Positions 18,315 to 27,862 are shown, counted from the stretch's first letter. The stretch: 63,209 nt of DNA from Lachnospiraceae bacterium UBA2860 (GCA_002350625.1 DEFE01000002.1:1063-64271); one strand, 5' to 3'. Notes: generated from the letters alone by a model not told the origin. Made by a program: numbers and translations.

Positions 18315-19436
18315 GTGCGAAAGGATAAAACGCGTTTTAAAAACCGCTGTCTGCCGGGGGTGCCGCTCTTTTTTGCAATGATGCTTTTTGCGGCCGCGAC
18401 AGCTGCGCTCTTTTCTCCGGCGGCTGTGTCCGCGCAGGAAGCAGACAAAGTAGCCGTCAATAATAATGGCATCATTACCGTAGGCTACGTGATGATCGGC
18501 GCAGAGTCCGACTGGCGCCTTGCCTGCAACAAATCCGTGGAGGAAGCCTTTACGCGCGCCAACGGATATTCTCTGCTGATTTCCGACGCGCAGCAGAAGC
18601 AGGATAAGCAGATTAAGGCGGTGCGGGAATTTGTCAATCAGGAGGTGGATTATATCCTGCTCAACCCGATCGTCGAATCGGGCTGGGACGCTTCTCTGGA
18701 AGAGGCCAGGGAAGCCGGGATTCCCGTGATCGCCTTTGACCGGGAGGTCGATGTGAAAGACGAAAATGCCTATACCGCATGGCTCGGGTCCGACTTTTAC
18801 CTGGAGGGGGAGAAAGCCTGCGCCTGGCTTGAGGCATTTCTGGAAACGAATGCTTCGGAGCAGATGAAGAAGGAAGGCATCGGGCTTGCCCACATACAGG
18901 GGACGCTCAATTCCTCCGCGCAGCTGGGAAGGACAAAAGCGCTGGACGATACGCTCGAGAAGCATCCGGAGATAAAGCTTCTTGACAGACAGAGCGGAGA
19001 CTTCACCACTGCAAAAGGAAAAGAGGTCATGGTGGATATGCTCGCGCGCTTCGGCGATGAGATCGATATTGTCTACTGCGAAAATGATAACGAAGCGTAC
19101 GGGGCCATCGAAGCGATCCGGGAAGCCGGACTGGTTCCGGGCTCTGATATTGCCGCCGGAGAGATTCTAATTCTCTCCTTTGACGCGACACATAACGGGC
19201 TTGCGATGACGATGGACGGGCAGATTGCCCTTAATACGGAATGCGCGCCTCTTTACGGTCCTCTTCTTACGCAGATGATCCAGACGCTGGAGCGCGGCGA
19301 AGAGCTTCCGGAGAGGCAATATGTTCATGAAGAGCAGTTTTCCGCTTTGAAAGAACCGGCTTCTGTTAACGTGCGCGGTGAGGAATTCCCGGTCATAGAG
19401 GTAACGCAGGAGGTCATTGACGGCAGGACGTATTGA
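18315..19436 (+). CDS. Periplasmic-type sugar-binding protein, likely sensor partner of the kinase
   Basis: 373 residues beginning with GTG after GAAGGAGGTCTGCCAG. It has a Sec signal ending near SPAAVSAQEA and then a type I periplasmic-binding fold closest to YtfQ (galactofuranose-binding): ITVGYVMIGAESDWRLACNK, SDAQQKQDKQIKAVREFV, YILLNPIVESGWD and IVYCENDNEAYGAIEAI. There is no lipobox; the basic N-terminus may leave it membrane-bound. It lies upstream of a YesN regulator and YesM kinase, and a second paralog follows them with the importer. By analogy with XylFII-LytS in Clostridium beijerinckii, this copy may present the sugar to the kinase rather than to the transporter. That role is inferred. 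Confidence 0.87.
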   Translation: MRKDKTRFKNRCLPGVPLFFAMMLFAAATAALFSPAAVSAQEADKVAVNNNGIITVGYVMIGAESDWRLACNKSVEEAFTRANGYSLLISDAQQKQDKQIKAVREFVNQEVDYILLNPIVESGWDASLEEAREAGIPVIAFDREVDVKDENAYTAWLGSDFYLEGEKACAWLEAFLETNASEQMKKEGIGLAHIQGTLNSSAQLGRTKALDDTLEKHPEIKLLDRQSGDFTTAKGKEVMVDMLARFGDEIDIVYCENDNEAYGAIEAIREAGLVPGSDIAAGEILILSFDATHNGLAMTMDGQIALNTECAPLYGPLLTQMIQTLERGEELPERQYVHEEQFSALKEPASVNVRGEEFPVIEVTQEVIDGRTY

Positions 19437-19438
19437 AT

Positions 19439-19517
19439 GCCGGAATCAAGGGAGAGACCGCTCACGAGAAGGTTTCACCTGAAAAGGCGGAATCAAGGGA
19501 GCGGCGGATCACGGAGA
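19439..19517 (+). repeat. Two copies of a ~31-bp repeat in the gap before the response regulator
   Basis: Copies at 19439-19469 and 19487-19517 share GGAATCAAGGGAG and then a similar CGGATCACGGAGA-type end, offset by 48 bases. They fill the space between the binding-protein stop and the next ribosome binding site. Confidence 0.6.
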
Positions 19518-19538
19518 TAAGATAGTGGAGATGGCAGG

Positions 19539-21164
19539 ATGGTAAAGTTGTTTCTGGCAGAAGATGAGATTGCCATGCGGGAAGGCATTAAAAGGAACAT
19601 CCCCTGGGAGAGTATCGGCGTTGAGTTCTGCGGAGAGGCGTCTGACGGCGAGCTTGCCTGGCCGCAGATCCTGGAACAGAAGCCGGATATTGTGATCACC
19701 GACATCAAGATGCCGTTTATGGACGGGCTGCAGCTGGCGGGCCTCATCCGCAGGGAACTGCCGGACACCCGCATCGTCATCCTGTCGGGGTACAGCGAAT
19801 TCGAGTATGCCCAGGAGGCGCTGCGCATAGGCGTTACGGAATATCTTTTAAAGCCCATCACGCCCAGGCAGCTCCGGGAGGTGATCGAAAAGCTGGCGGC
19901 CTCTCTGGAGGAGGAAAAGCAGAAGAAGGAAGAGCGGATCGACTGGCTCGAGGAAGAGAAACGCGAGAAATCCGAGTATGACAGGCGCACGCTTTTTAAA
20001 ATGCTGCTGTCCGGGAGCATGAGCTCTCATGCCATTTTGGAAAAAGCCGATGAAATGGGGCTGCGGCTGGGCGCCCCTTATTACGGCCTGCTCCTTTTGT
20101 ATGTCATGCCTGAGGAAAACGGGCACGGCCAGGAGAAAACAGAAGAGCTGTTCGACGCGATCGGGCAGGGAGCCGAAGAGTATTATGTGTTCGAGCACAG
20201 TATGGACAGCGTCGCGATCCTGATGACCGGAAAGACGGAAGATGAGATAACAGAAATGGCGGACCGTATCCGGAAGAAAACAGCGGCCTTCCTTGAGGAG
20301 ACGGGAGACCTTCATTATTTCTTCAGCCTGGGGAGAATCGTCAGCCATTTGAGCCAGATCCATCAGGTGTATCACGAGGCGTACAGGGCTGCGTCAAGCC
20401 GCTTTTTCCTGTCTCCGGACCGGGTGGTCAAGCCTGACAGGCCGATTCACCAGCTGCTTGCGAGAGACAATCCGAAACCGATCGATACGGATGAAGCGCT
20501 GCAGAAGGGAAACCTGCGCAGTATCTGGGAAAACTTCATGCGGACGGGGACGCTGCAGGAGGCGGAAGATTTTGTTGAAGACGCTTTCTCTTCGATTGGG
20601 GAAGCCAACGCCTCGTCGATTCTGTTCCTGAATTATCTCACCATGGACTGCTACTTTTCCATGGTCCGGTTCCTCAGGGAGCTGGGAAGAGATCCGGATG
20701 AGGTGAATAAAAATATCGGCGATATCAATGTGGTGATCGGGGCCCTGACATCTTCGGAGGACGCGAAGAAGTATCTGGTCAGTTACCTGGAAGAGGTGAT
20801 CCGGCAGCGGGACAGCAGCACCTCGAGCAGGAACGACCAGATCATTGAGACCGCTCTTTCTTATATTGACAGCAACTTTACCGACGGAAGCATGTCGCTG
20901 CAGACCACGGCTGCATTTGCCGGGCTCAGCCCCAACAGGTTTTCAACGCTCTTTTCCCATGAAATGGGGATGACCTTCATTGAATATCTGATCGGAAAGC
21001 GGATGGAGCGCGCCTGCGAGCTTCTGATGACGACGGACATGAAGGGGTTTGAAATCGCCTATGCTTCGGGATATAACGATCCGCATTATTTCAGTTCGAC
21101 ATTTAAGAAGCTGAAGGGCATGTCGCCCATGGAATATCGGAAGAGAGGAGAGACAGAGGCATAA
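19539..21164 (+). CDS. YesN-type response regulator with AraC DNA-binding domain
   Basis: 541 residues. An N-terminal receiver (KLFLAEDEIAMREGIKRN) has the phospho-acceptor Asp in DIVITDIKMPFMDG and the switch Lys in EYLLKPI. A ~260-residue middle region follows, and the C-terminal ~100 residues form an AraC helix-turn-helix pair (TTAAFAGLSPNRFSTLFSHE, then FEIAYASGYNDPHYFSSTFK). Proteins of this form pair with YesM kinases and activate neighbouring sugar transport genes. The kinase follows after an unusual repeat-filled gap. The stop lies inside the first copy of that repeat. Confidence 0.95.
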   Translation: MVKLFLAEDEIAMREGIKRNIPWESIGVEFCGEASDGELAWPQILEQKPDIVITDIKMPFMDGLQLAGLIRRELPDTRIVILSGYSEFEYAQEALRIGVTEYLLKPITPRQLREVIEKLAASLEEEKQKKEERIDWLEEEKREKSEYDRRTLFKMLLSGSMSSHAILEKADEMGLRLGAPYYGLLLLYVMPEENGHGQEKTEELFDAIGQGAEEYYVFEHSMDSVAILMTGKTEDEITEMADRIRKKTAAFLEETGDLHYFFSLGRIVSHLSQIHQVYHEAYRAASSRFFLSPDRVVKPDRPIHQLLARDNPKPIDTDEALQKGNLRSIWENFMRTGTLQEAEDFVEDAFSSIGEANASSILFLNYLTMDCYFSMVRFLRELGRDPDEVNKNIGDINVVIGALTSSEDAKKYLVSYLEEVIRQRDSSTSSRNDQIIETALSYIDSNFTDGSMSLQTTAAFAGLSPNRFSTLFSHEMGMTFIEYLIGKRMERACELLMTTDMKGFEIAYASGYNDPHYFSSTFKKLKGMSPMEYRKRGETEA

Positions 21165-21294
21165 CGGCCTTCACGAAGTACCGGAAGAGAAGAGAGACAG
21201 AGGCATAACGGCCTTCACGGAATACCGGAAGAGAGGGAGCCAGAGGCATAACAGCCTTCACGGAGAACCGGAAGAGAGGGGAGTCAGAGGGATC
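21131..21294 (+). repeat. 44-bp tandem repeat spanning the regulator 3' end and the kinase ribosome binding site
   Basis: Copies at 21131-21174, 21175-21218, 21219-21261 and a partial copy at 21262-21294 share CCGGAAGAGAGG and then GACAGAGGCATAACGGCCTT. The first copy encodes the last nine or ten residues and stop of the response regulator. The last copy supplies the GAGGGGAG before the kinase ATG. The array therefore arose by duplicating a gene end. Confidence 0.9.
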
Positions 21295-22797
21295 ATGACG
21301 TCCGGAAAGAGCGGGAGCAGTCAAAAAGAGAAAAATGGTTCGCCGGTACAGCATCTGACGCTGCGGGCGAGACTTTTCCTGTTCAGCATCCTGATGATCG
21401 TGCCTTTCTTTGCGCTCGCGCTTTATCTCCTGTTCAACCTGAACGCGATCGCCGGCTATTACAGCACCATTGTTTCCAATATTACGAAGGTAAACGCGTA
21501 CAACCTGGTGTTCAAGGACGACATGGACTCTGTCATGTACATGATGGTGGCGCACTCCATGAGCAAGTATGAAGTCGGCCCTGAGCTCGGGATCACCAAC
21601 CCGGACGAGATGATCCGTGAGGCGGAAGAGGCTTTTGAGGATGTGCGCGGAACGACGGTATCGGATGACGCTCTGGAAAACATAGACAGAGCGTCGAAGC
21701 TCCTGACGACACTGCACAAGCGGGTCAATGCCATAAACAGCACCGTCAAGGTGACCGGCCATTACGATGAGAACATGGAGAGCCTGGACGGAGACATTTA
21801 CATGCTCACGGAGATGATCCAGGAGCGGATCTCGGAGTACATCTATTATGAATCTGTCAGTATGGAAAATACCAGAGAGCAGATGGAAGAGCGCCGGTCC
21901 CTGCTGGTTCGTTTCGCGATCGTCACGGCTTTCGGCCTGCTTCTTCTGTCTTTCCTGCTGACGTCGATGCTGACGAGGAGCATTAACAAGCCTTTGCAGA
22001 ACCTGGTGAACGCTGCCGCAAAGCTCGGCTCCGGCAACTTTGACACCAGGGCGAAGGAGAGCGGCAGCCCCGAGATCAGGACGCTTAGCCGGAGCTTCAA
22101 CAGCATGGCGGAGAGAATCGGCGATCTTGTTGAAAGCAACCGGCAGGAGCAGATCAATCTCAGGAATCTGGAGCTCAAGCTTCTCCAGGCCCAGATCGAT
22201 CCGCATTTTCTTTACAACACCTTGGATAACATCGTCTGGCTGGCCGAGGATGACCGCAAAGAGGATGTGGAAGGGATCGCCACGGCGCTATCGACATTTT
22301 TCAGAACGGCCCTGTCGGGCGGCCGGGATGTAATTTCGATCCGGGAGGAGGAGATGCACATCCGCTCTTATCTGGAGATCCAGCAGTTCCGCTATCGGGA
22401 CATGCTCACGTACAGTATTGATATAGAGCCTGCCTGCATGAACTGCATGATCCTTAAGATGACCCTGCAGCCCGTCGTCGAAAACGCGCTCTATCACGGG
22501 ATCAAGAACAAGCGGGGCGGCGGCCATATCTCCATCACCGGAGCCATCGAAAAAGACCGGGTCCGCCTGTGCGTATCCGACACCGGCATCGGCATGACGC
22601 AGCAGCAGCTGACCGACCTGATCCGCATGGTTGACGGACGGGAGTATATACACGCCGACACGGGGCATTTCGGTCTTTCCAATGTCGCGGAGCGGCTGCG
22701 CCTGAACTACGGGGAATCCTCAGGACTGGTTTTTTCCAGCACCTACGGAGAGGGCACAGAGGTTGAAATATCTATCCCGGTCATCCGGGAAACGTAG
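21295..22797 (+). CDS. YesM-type sensor histidine kinase
   Basis: 500 residues. A first membrane segment (FLFSILMIVPFFALALYLLF) and a second near residue 205 (FGLLLLSFLLTSML) enclose a ~165-residue helical extracellular sensor region. A HAMP linker (RSINKPLQNLVNAAAKLGSG), a His_kinase box with the phosphorylated His in QAQIDPHFLYNTLDNIVWLA, and an ATPase domain (VVENALYHGIKNKRG, DTGIGM, HFGLSNVAERL) follow. It likely phosphorylates the YesN regulator just upstream. Its sensor region has no binding-protein fold, which fits sensing through the separate binding protein at 18315. Confidence 0.95.
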   Translation: MTSGKSGSSQKEKNGSPVQHLTLRARLFLFSILMIVPFFALALYLLFNLNAIAGYYSTIVSNITKVNAYNLVFKDDMDSVMYMMVAHSMSKYEVGPELGITNPDEMIREAEEAFEDVRGTTVSDDALENIDRASKLLTTLHKRVNAINSTVKVTGHYDENMESLDGDIYMLTEMIQERISEYIYYESVSMENTREQMEERRSLLVRFAIVTAFGLLLLSFLLTSMLTRSINKPLQNLVNAAAKLGSGNFDTRAKESGSPEIRTLSRSFNSMAERIGDLVESNRQEQINLRNLELKLLQAQIDPHFLYNTLDNIVWLAEDDRKEDVEGIATALSTFFRTALSGGRDVISIREEEMHIRSYLEIQQFRYRDMLTYSIDIEPACMNCMILKMTLQPVVENALYHGIKNKRGGGHISITGAIEKDRVRLCVSDTGIGMTQQQLTDLIRMVDGREYIHADTGHFGLSNVAERLRLNYGESSGLVFSSTYGEGTEVEISIPVIRET

Positions 22798-22823
22798 CCG
22801 GCGGTGTATAAAAATTAACCGTT

Positions 22824-22851
22824 TCGGGAAAAAAATACACTTTTTCCCGGA
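22824..22851 (+). terminator. Hairpin after the kinase gene
   Basis: CGGGAAAAA pairs with TTTTTCCCG around AATACAC. The T-rich arm could serve as a terminator, but no separate U tract follows. It separates the regulators from the importer. Confidence 0.5.
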
Positions 22852-22900
22852 TTCATACAAAGAGCAGGTAAAAATATAACTCTTCGGGGAAGGTAACTCA

Positions 22901-22975
22901 TGGAATAAAACCGCCTTGGAAGGTATAGTGCCTATAGGAACTTAAGCAACGTCAATTGTCTTCGAAAAGAAGACA
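22901..22975 (+). promoter_or_regulatory. Candidate promoter and leader hairpin of the importer operon
   Basis: TGGAAT at 22901 and TATAGT at 22924 are 17 bases apart, a plausible activator-dependent promoter with a weak -35 box. A hairpin with 7-bp arms TGTCTTC/GAAGACA at 22957-22975 lies in the leader just before the ribosome binding site. The kinase-regulator pair probably acts here. Confidence 0.5.
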
Positions 22976-22999
22976 GGCACATGATTCAAGGAGGAAAAT

Positions 23000-24007
23000 A
23001 TGAGAAAATTCGCTACACTCATCGTTACCGCTATGGCAGCTGTTATGCTTCCGGCTATGGCAGCGCAGGCTGATGATCTGATCAAAGTCGGCTTCGCACA
23101 GGTTGGCCATGAGTCTGACTGGCGTACCGCTTCCACCAAGTCATGCCAGGATGTGTTCTCAGAGGCGAACGGCTATGACCTGAGCTTTGTTGACTGCGAC
23201 AATGACGAAGCTGCGCAGAAGGAAGCTGTCCGCTCCTTCATCGAGCAGGATGTTGACTACATCATCATCGACCCGATCATCGCGACAGGCTGGGATACAG
23301 TCCTTACAGAGTGCGAAGATGCCGGCATCCCGGTTATCGTTATTGACCGTACGATCGATGACTCCGATAAATATGCCGCATGGGTCGGCTCCAACTTCAA
23401 GACAGAAGGTCTTGCAGCCGGCGAATGGCTTGCAGCTTACGCAGCAAAGCAGGGCATTGAAGAACTCAACGTTCTGACAATCTCCGGCTCCACAGGCTCC
23501 TCCGCTCAGATCGGCCGCAGCGACGGCTTCAACGAAGTCGCTGAGAAGTACGGCTGGAACCTGATCGACGAGCAGACCGGTGACTTCACGGAAGCCGGCG
23601 GCCAGGAAGTCATGGAGAACTACTGCAAGTCTTATGAAGGCCAGTTCAATGTTGTTGTCTGCCAGAACGATAACGAAGCTTTCGGCGCTATGACAGCTAT
23701 GGACAACGCAGGCGTTACCTACGGCCCGGGCAATGATGTCATCCTTATCTCCTACGATGCATGCACCGCAGGTCTGGAAGAAGTCAAGGCCGGCAAGATC
23801 ACGGCTGACTTCGAGTGCAACCCGCTTGCTGCTCCGTTCGTGGAAGAAGTTATCAAGAAGCTTGCTGCCGGCGAAGAAGTTGAGAAGGAAGTCTACATGG
23901 TCGAGCATTGGTATGCGCTTGAGGACCAGATCGTTGATTTCGAAATCGACGGCGAAGCTCAGGAAATGACGCTGGTCACCGATGAAGTCATCGAGGCTCA
24001 GTATTAA
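23000..24007 (+). CDS. Sugar-binding protein of the importer (YtfQ-like)
   Basis: 335 residues with a signal peptide cut near MAAQA-DDL and a type I binding fold like E. coli YtfQ: IKVGFAQVGHESDWRTASTK, YIIIDPIIATGWDTVLTE, SGSTGSSAQIGRSDGFNEV, and VVCQNDNEAFGAMTAMD. It follows AAGGAGGAAAAT. The coding bases are enriched in a narrow set of codons, which suggests high expression. A strong terminator separates it from the ATPase gene, so the binding protein can be made in excess. It is a paralog of the protein encoded at 18315. Confidence 0.93.
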   Translation: MRKFATLIVTAMAAVMLPAMAAQADDLIKVGFAQVGHESDWRTASTKSCQDVFSEANGYDLSFVDCDNDEAAQKEAVRSFIEQDVDYIIIDPIIATGWDTVLTECEDAGIPVIVIDRTIDDSDKYAAWVGSNFKTEGLAAGEWLAAYAAKQGIEELNVLTISGSTGSSAQIGRSDGFNEVAEKYGWNLIDEQTGDFTEAGGQEVMENYCKSYEGQFNVVVCQNDNEAFGAMTAMDNAGVTYGPGNDVILISYDACTAGLEEVKAGKITADFECNPLAAPFVEEVIKKLAAGEEVEKEVYMVEHWYALEDQIVDFEIDGEAQEMTLVTDEVIEAQY

Positions 24008-24067
24008 TTCCCGCTTAAGCTTAAGATAACTGCAAAGAGTTATCATACCGGAAAGGCAATGTGTTTA

Positions 24068-24105
24068 CCCAGAGGTTCCTGTATTCCGGGAACCTCTGGT
24101 TTTTT
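24068..24105 (+). terminator. Terminator between binding protein and ATPase
   Basis: CCAGAGGTTCC and GGAACCTCTGG flank TGTATTCCG, followed by seven T residues. It probably works as a partial terminator that lets some transcripts continue into the ATPase and permease genes; 24106-24219 shows no other clear element. Confidence 0.92.
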
Positions 24106-24219
24106 TAGAGAAGGACCCGCTTTCGCGAAACAGTGCTCTGCCTGGCATTCCGCCTTTGACCTCTTTGGGGACTGATGATGAGCCTGGGACAAGAAGAATA
24201 AGAATGGGAGGATAGCGGT

Positions 24220-25743
24220 ATGGAAGATAATGTTGTGCTGACTGCCAGGGGGATCTCGATGACTTTCCCGGGGGTAAAAGCACTTTCAAACGTGGATTTT
24301 ACGCTCAGGAAGGGTGAGATCCATGCTCTGATGGGAGAAAATGGCGCAGGCAAGTCCACACTGATCAAGTGCCTTACCGGCATCAATGACTTCGAAGCCG
24401 GGGAAATCCATATAGAAGGCATTTCCGGCCCCGTCAAGAATCACTCCACAAAAGATGCGCAGGAAGTCGGCATCTCCACGGTGTACCAGGAGGTGAACCT
24501 CTGCCCGAATCTTTCTGTAGCGGAGAACCTGTTTATCGGCCGTGAACCGATGACGAAATTCCATACGGTTGACCGGCGCGCCTATAACAAGCGCTCCCAG
24601 AAAATTATGGATGAACTGGGCATCTCGGTGGATGTCACCCAGAATCTGGAGAATTACTCTCTGGCGATCCAGCAGATGGTGGCGATTGCCAGAGCGGTGG
24701 ATATGGAATGCAAGGTGCTGATTCTGGACGAGCCGACTTCGTCGCTGGATGATGAAGAGGTTGAGAAGCTGTTTGTCCTGATGCGGAATCTCAGGGACAA
24801 GGGCGTCGGCATCATCTTCGTCACCCATTTCCTGGAACAGGTATACGCCGTGTGCGACCGCATCACCGTGCTCAGGGACGGCCAGCTGGTCGGAGAGTAT
24901 CCGATTGCCGATCTGCCGCGCGTGAAGCTGGTCGCCGCCATGATGGGAAAGAATCTTGACGATCTGGCTGAGATCCAGAAGGAAAGCACGGAGGATGTCA
25001 GCAAGAATGATATGGAGATATCCGCCCGCGGCCTTTCGCACGCCGGAACAATCAAGCCGTTCGACCTTGATATCCGCAAGGGCGAGGTGGTCGGCGTGGC
25101 CGGCCTTCTCGGTTCCGGGCGAAGCGAGCTTGCCAGAGCTATATACGGCGCGGACAAAGCCAGCACCGGGACGCTGAAGGTTGCAGGCAAGGATGCAAAA
25201 ATCAGTCAGCCCATCGACGCCATGAATCTGGGCATGGGCATGCTCCCGGACGACAGGAAGGCGGAGGGAATCATCGCGGACCTGTCCGTTCGCGAAAACA
25301 TTATCCTGGCCCTGCAGGCCAAGCGCGGCATGTTCAAGCAGCTGCCGAGGGCCAAGCAGGAGGAGATCGCAGACCGGTACATCGACCTGGTCCAGATCAA
25401 GACAGCCAGCAAGGAAACGCTTATCAAGCAGCTTTCCGGCGGCAATCAGCAGAAGGTCATCCTTGCCCGGTGGCTTGCGACAGACCCGGATTTCCTGATT
25501 CTGGACGAGCCCACCCGCGGAATCGACGTGGGTACAAAGTCGGAAATTCAGAAGCTGATCGTGAAGCTGGCGGGAGAGGGGAAGAGCATCCTGTTCATCT
25601 CGTCCGAGATCTCCGAGATGCTTCGTACCTGCAACCGGATGGCCATCATGCGCGATGGAGAGAAGGTCGGGGAGCTTGATCACGAACTGACGCAGGAGAA
25701 TGTCATGAAGGCAATTGCGGGAGGTGAGCAGGGACATGAATAA
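24220..25743 (+). CDS. Sugar ABC importer, duplicated ATP-binding protein
   Basis: 507 residues with two ATPase halves, as in RbsA/MglA/YtfR. The first has Walker A GENGAGKST and DEPTSSLDDEEVE; the second begins near residue 280 with the altered loop GLLGSGRSE, signature LSGGNQQK and DEPTRGIDVG. The weak second Walker A is normal for this class. The start follows TGGGAGGATAGCGGT. It couples ATP hydrolysis to the two permeases encoded next, with which it overlaps by 8 bases. Confidence 0.95.
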   Translation: MEDNVVLTARGISMTFPGVKALSNVDFTLRKGEIHALMGENGAGKSTLIKCLTGINDFEAGEIHIEGISGPVKNHSTKDAQEVGISTVYQEVNLCPNLSVAENLFIGREPMTKFHTVDRRAYNKRSQKIMDELGISVDVTQNLENYSLAIQQMVAIARAVDMECKVLILDEPTSSLDDEEVEKLFVLMRNLRDKGVGIIFVTHFLEQVYAVCDRITVLRDGQLVGEYPIADLPRVKLVAAMMGKNLDDLAEIQKESTEDVSKNDMEISARGLSHAGTIKPFDLDIRKGEVVGVAGLLGSGRSELARAIYGADKASTGTLKVAGKDAKISQPIDAMNLGMGMLPDDRKAEGIIADLSVRENIILALQAKRGMFKQLPRAKQEEIADRYIDLVQIKTASKETLIKQLSGGNQQKVILARWLATDPDFLILDEPTRGIDVGTKSEIQKLIVKLAGEGKSILFISSEISEMLRTCNRMAIMRDGEKVGELDHELTQENVMKAIAGGEQGHE

Positions 25744-26821
25744 GAAGTCGACATGGGCAAAAATCAAGGGCTGGAGCCTGTTCCTTCCGGTCATGAGCAT
25801 CATCCTTGTGATGGCGGTCAATATCATTCATGATATCGCAGTGGGCGCAAATCCTTTTTCCTTCTTTATGATCACGCTGCGCCAGACCACAGGAAACGGA
25901 ACCATCCTTTACGGACGTATCATCGATATTTTAAACCGCGGCAGCGAGGTTGCCATTCTGGCGATCGGCATGACGCTGGTCGTATCGTCCTCTTCGGGAA
26001 CCGACATCTCGGTCGGTTCGGTCATGAGCCTCTGCGCGAGCTTTTGCTGCATGCTGCTGGCGGGCTACGGCGTATCCTCCACGACGACGCTGGCTGTGCC
26101 GCTCATCGTGGGACTCCTTGCAGGCATCCTGCTCGGCGTGGTCTGCGGCATGTTCAACGGTACGCTGGTGGCATATTTCGGCATACAGCCGATGGTTGCG
26201 ACACTCATCTTGTTTTCCGCGGCAAGGGCGATCGGCCTGCTGCTCTGCAATGACCTGATCGTCTATGTAAGAAATGACAGCTTCGGTATCTTCGGCGGTT
26301 TCTGCGGGGTCATCCCGACGCCTGTCATCATCGCGGCCATCTGTATCCTGGTCATCGCCATTCTTTTGAAAAAGACGGCGCTCGGCATGTATATCCAGTC
26401 CGTCGGCATCAACAGCAAGGCGAGCCGTATCGCCGGACTCAATTCAAAGCGGATCATCTTCATGACCTACCTGCTGTGCGGACTGTTCGCAGGCATCGCA
26501 GGCATTGTGGCTTCGTCGAGAATCACTTCGGCCGACTCCAACAATATCGGACTTTACTTTGAGATGGACGCCATCCTGGCAGTAGCCCTCGGCGGGAATT
26601 CGCTGGGCGGCGGCAAATTCAATCTGGCAGGGTCCATCATCGGAGCCTATACGATTCAGGCGATCACCACGACACTGTACGCGCTTGGCGTCTCTTCGAC
26701 GCAGGCCCCGGTGTTCAAGGCGATCATCGTCATCCTGATCGTCGCCATCCAGGCGCCGCCTCTTAAGGCTTATCTGAAACACAGAAGCAATGCGAAACAG
26801 CTGAGGGGAGGTGCTGCGTGA
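25736..26821 (+). CDS. Sugar ABC importer permease 1 (YtfT/RbsC family)
   Basis: 361 residues with about nine membrane segments. The family signature is VVSSSSGTDISVGSVMSLCA, together with GTLVAYFGIQPMVATLIL and MDAILAVALGGNSLGGGKFN. I use the ATG at 25736, with GGAGGTGA upstream and an ATGAATAA overlap with the ATPase stop. Forms the membrane channel with the following permease. Confidence 0.93.
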   Translation: MNKKSTWAKIKGWSLFLPVMSIILVMAVNIIHDIAVGANPFSFFMITLRQTTGNGTILYGRIIDILNRGSEVAILAIGMTLVVSSSSGTDISVGSVMSLCASFCCMLLAGYGVSSTTTLAVPLIVGLLAGILLGVVCGMFNGTLVAYFGIQPMVATLILFSAARAIGLLLCNDLIVYVRNDSFGIFGGFCGVIPTPVIIAAICILVIAILLKKTALGMYIQSVGINSKASRIAGLNSKRIIFMTYLLCGLFAGIAGIVASSRITSADSNNIGLYFEMDAILAVALGGNSLGGGKFNLAGSIIGAYTIQAITTTLYALGVSSTQAPVFKAIIVILIVAIQAPPLKAYLKHRSNAKQLRGGAA

Positions 26822-27843
26822 TGAAAAAAGTATCCAAAATGAACGGACATACGATCCTTCTCCTGATCACCATCGGACTGTTCATCGTGCTTTTTGCGGG
26901 CGGCTGCATTGCTTACGGCAATAAAGGCTTCACACACCTGCAGACCTTCCTGAACATCCTGATCACCAACTCCGGACTGATCTGCGTCACCTGCGGCCTT
27001 ACCGTGGTCATGCTGACAGCGGGCATCGATATCTCCGTAGGCGCCCTGATCGCCATGGACTGCATGATTCTCGCGACGGGCATGCGCGCCGGGATGAACG
27101 CGATTGTCATGGTGCTGATCGTGCTTGCCATCGGCATCGCCTTCGGCCTCTTCCAGGGATTCCTGGTAGGCTACCTGGAGATCCAGCCCTTCATCGTCAC
27201 GATGGCCGGCATGTTCTTCTGCAGAGGCATGACAGCCGTCATCTGCACGGAGCAGGTCTCCATCACCGAGCAGACGAGCAGACTGTTCTACGCCTGGGCG
27301 AACGCCAAGATCAATATTCCTTTCGGCGGATATGTGAACAGCAAGGGGAAATACCAGATTCCTTATATCCGTCCCAGCGTGGTCATCGCGCTGCTCCTTC
27401 TGGCGGTGACTTTCTTCATGCTCCGCCGCACGAAGCTCGGAAGATCCTTCTACGCCATCGGCGGGAACGCGGTCTCGGCGGCGATGATGGGTCTTAATGT
27501 CAAGAAGATCAAGCTCAAAGCTTACATGCTTTCCTCCATCTTCTGCTCCATCGGCGCGATCTGCTACTGCCTCAATACCATGGCAGGCTCCGTGTCGCAG
27601 GCGCTCGGCCTTGAGATGGACGCCATAAGCTCGGCCGTCATCGGCGGCACGCTGCTGACGGGCGGCGTCGGAAATGTCATCGGCTCCTTCTTCGGCGTGC
27701 TGATCAACGGAACCATTTCTTCCATCGTCAAGACCAACGGAAAGCTCGCCAGCTCCTGGCCGAACATTCTCACGGCTGCGCTGCTCTTCCTGTTCATTGT
27801 CATCCAGAGCGTTTTCGCGATGCTGCGCAGCAGGAAAAAGTAA
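26821..27843 (+). CDS. Sugar ABC importer permease 2 (YjfF/RbsC family)
   Basis: 340 residues with multiple membrane segments; AGIDISVGALIAMDCMILAT, GYLEIQPFIVTMAGMFFCRG and MDAISSAVIGGTLLTGGVGN are the conserved permease motifs. The ATG at 26821 overlaps the previous stop (TGATG) and follows GGGGAGGTG. The two-permease arrangement matches the YtfT/YjfF galactofuranose system of E. coli. A bidirectional terminator ends the operon. Confidence 0.93.
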   Translation: MKKVSKMNGHTILLLITIGLFIVLFAGGCIAYGNKGFTHLQTFLNILITNSGLICVTCGLTVVMLTAGIDISVGALIAMDCMILATGMRAGMNAIVMVLIVLAIGIAFGLFQGFLVGYLEIQPFIVTMAGMFFCRGMTAVICTEQVSITEQTSRLFYAWANAKINIPFGGYVNSKGKYQIPYIRPSVVIALLLLAVTFFMLRRTKLGRSFYAIGGNAVSAAMMGLNVKKIKLKAYMLSSIFCSIGAICYCLNTMAGSVSQALGLEMDAISSAVIGGTLLTGGVGNVIGSFFGVLINGTISSIVKTNGKLASSWPNILTAALLFLFIVIQSVFAMLRSRKK

Positions 27844-27862
27844 AGAAACGGATTATCGCACC

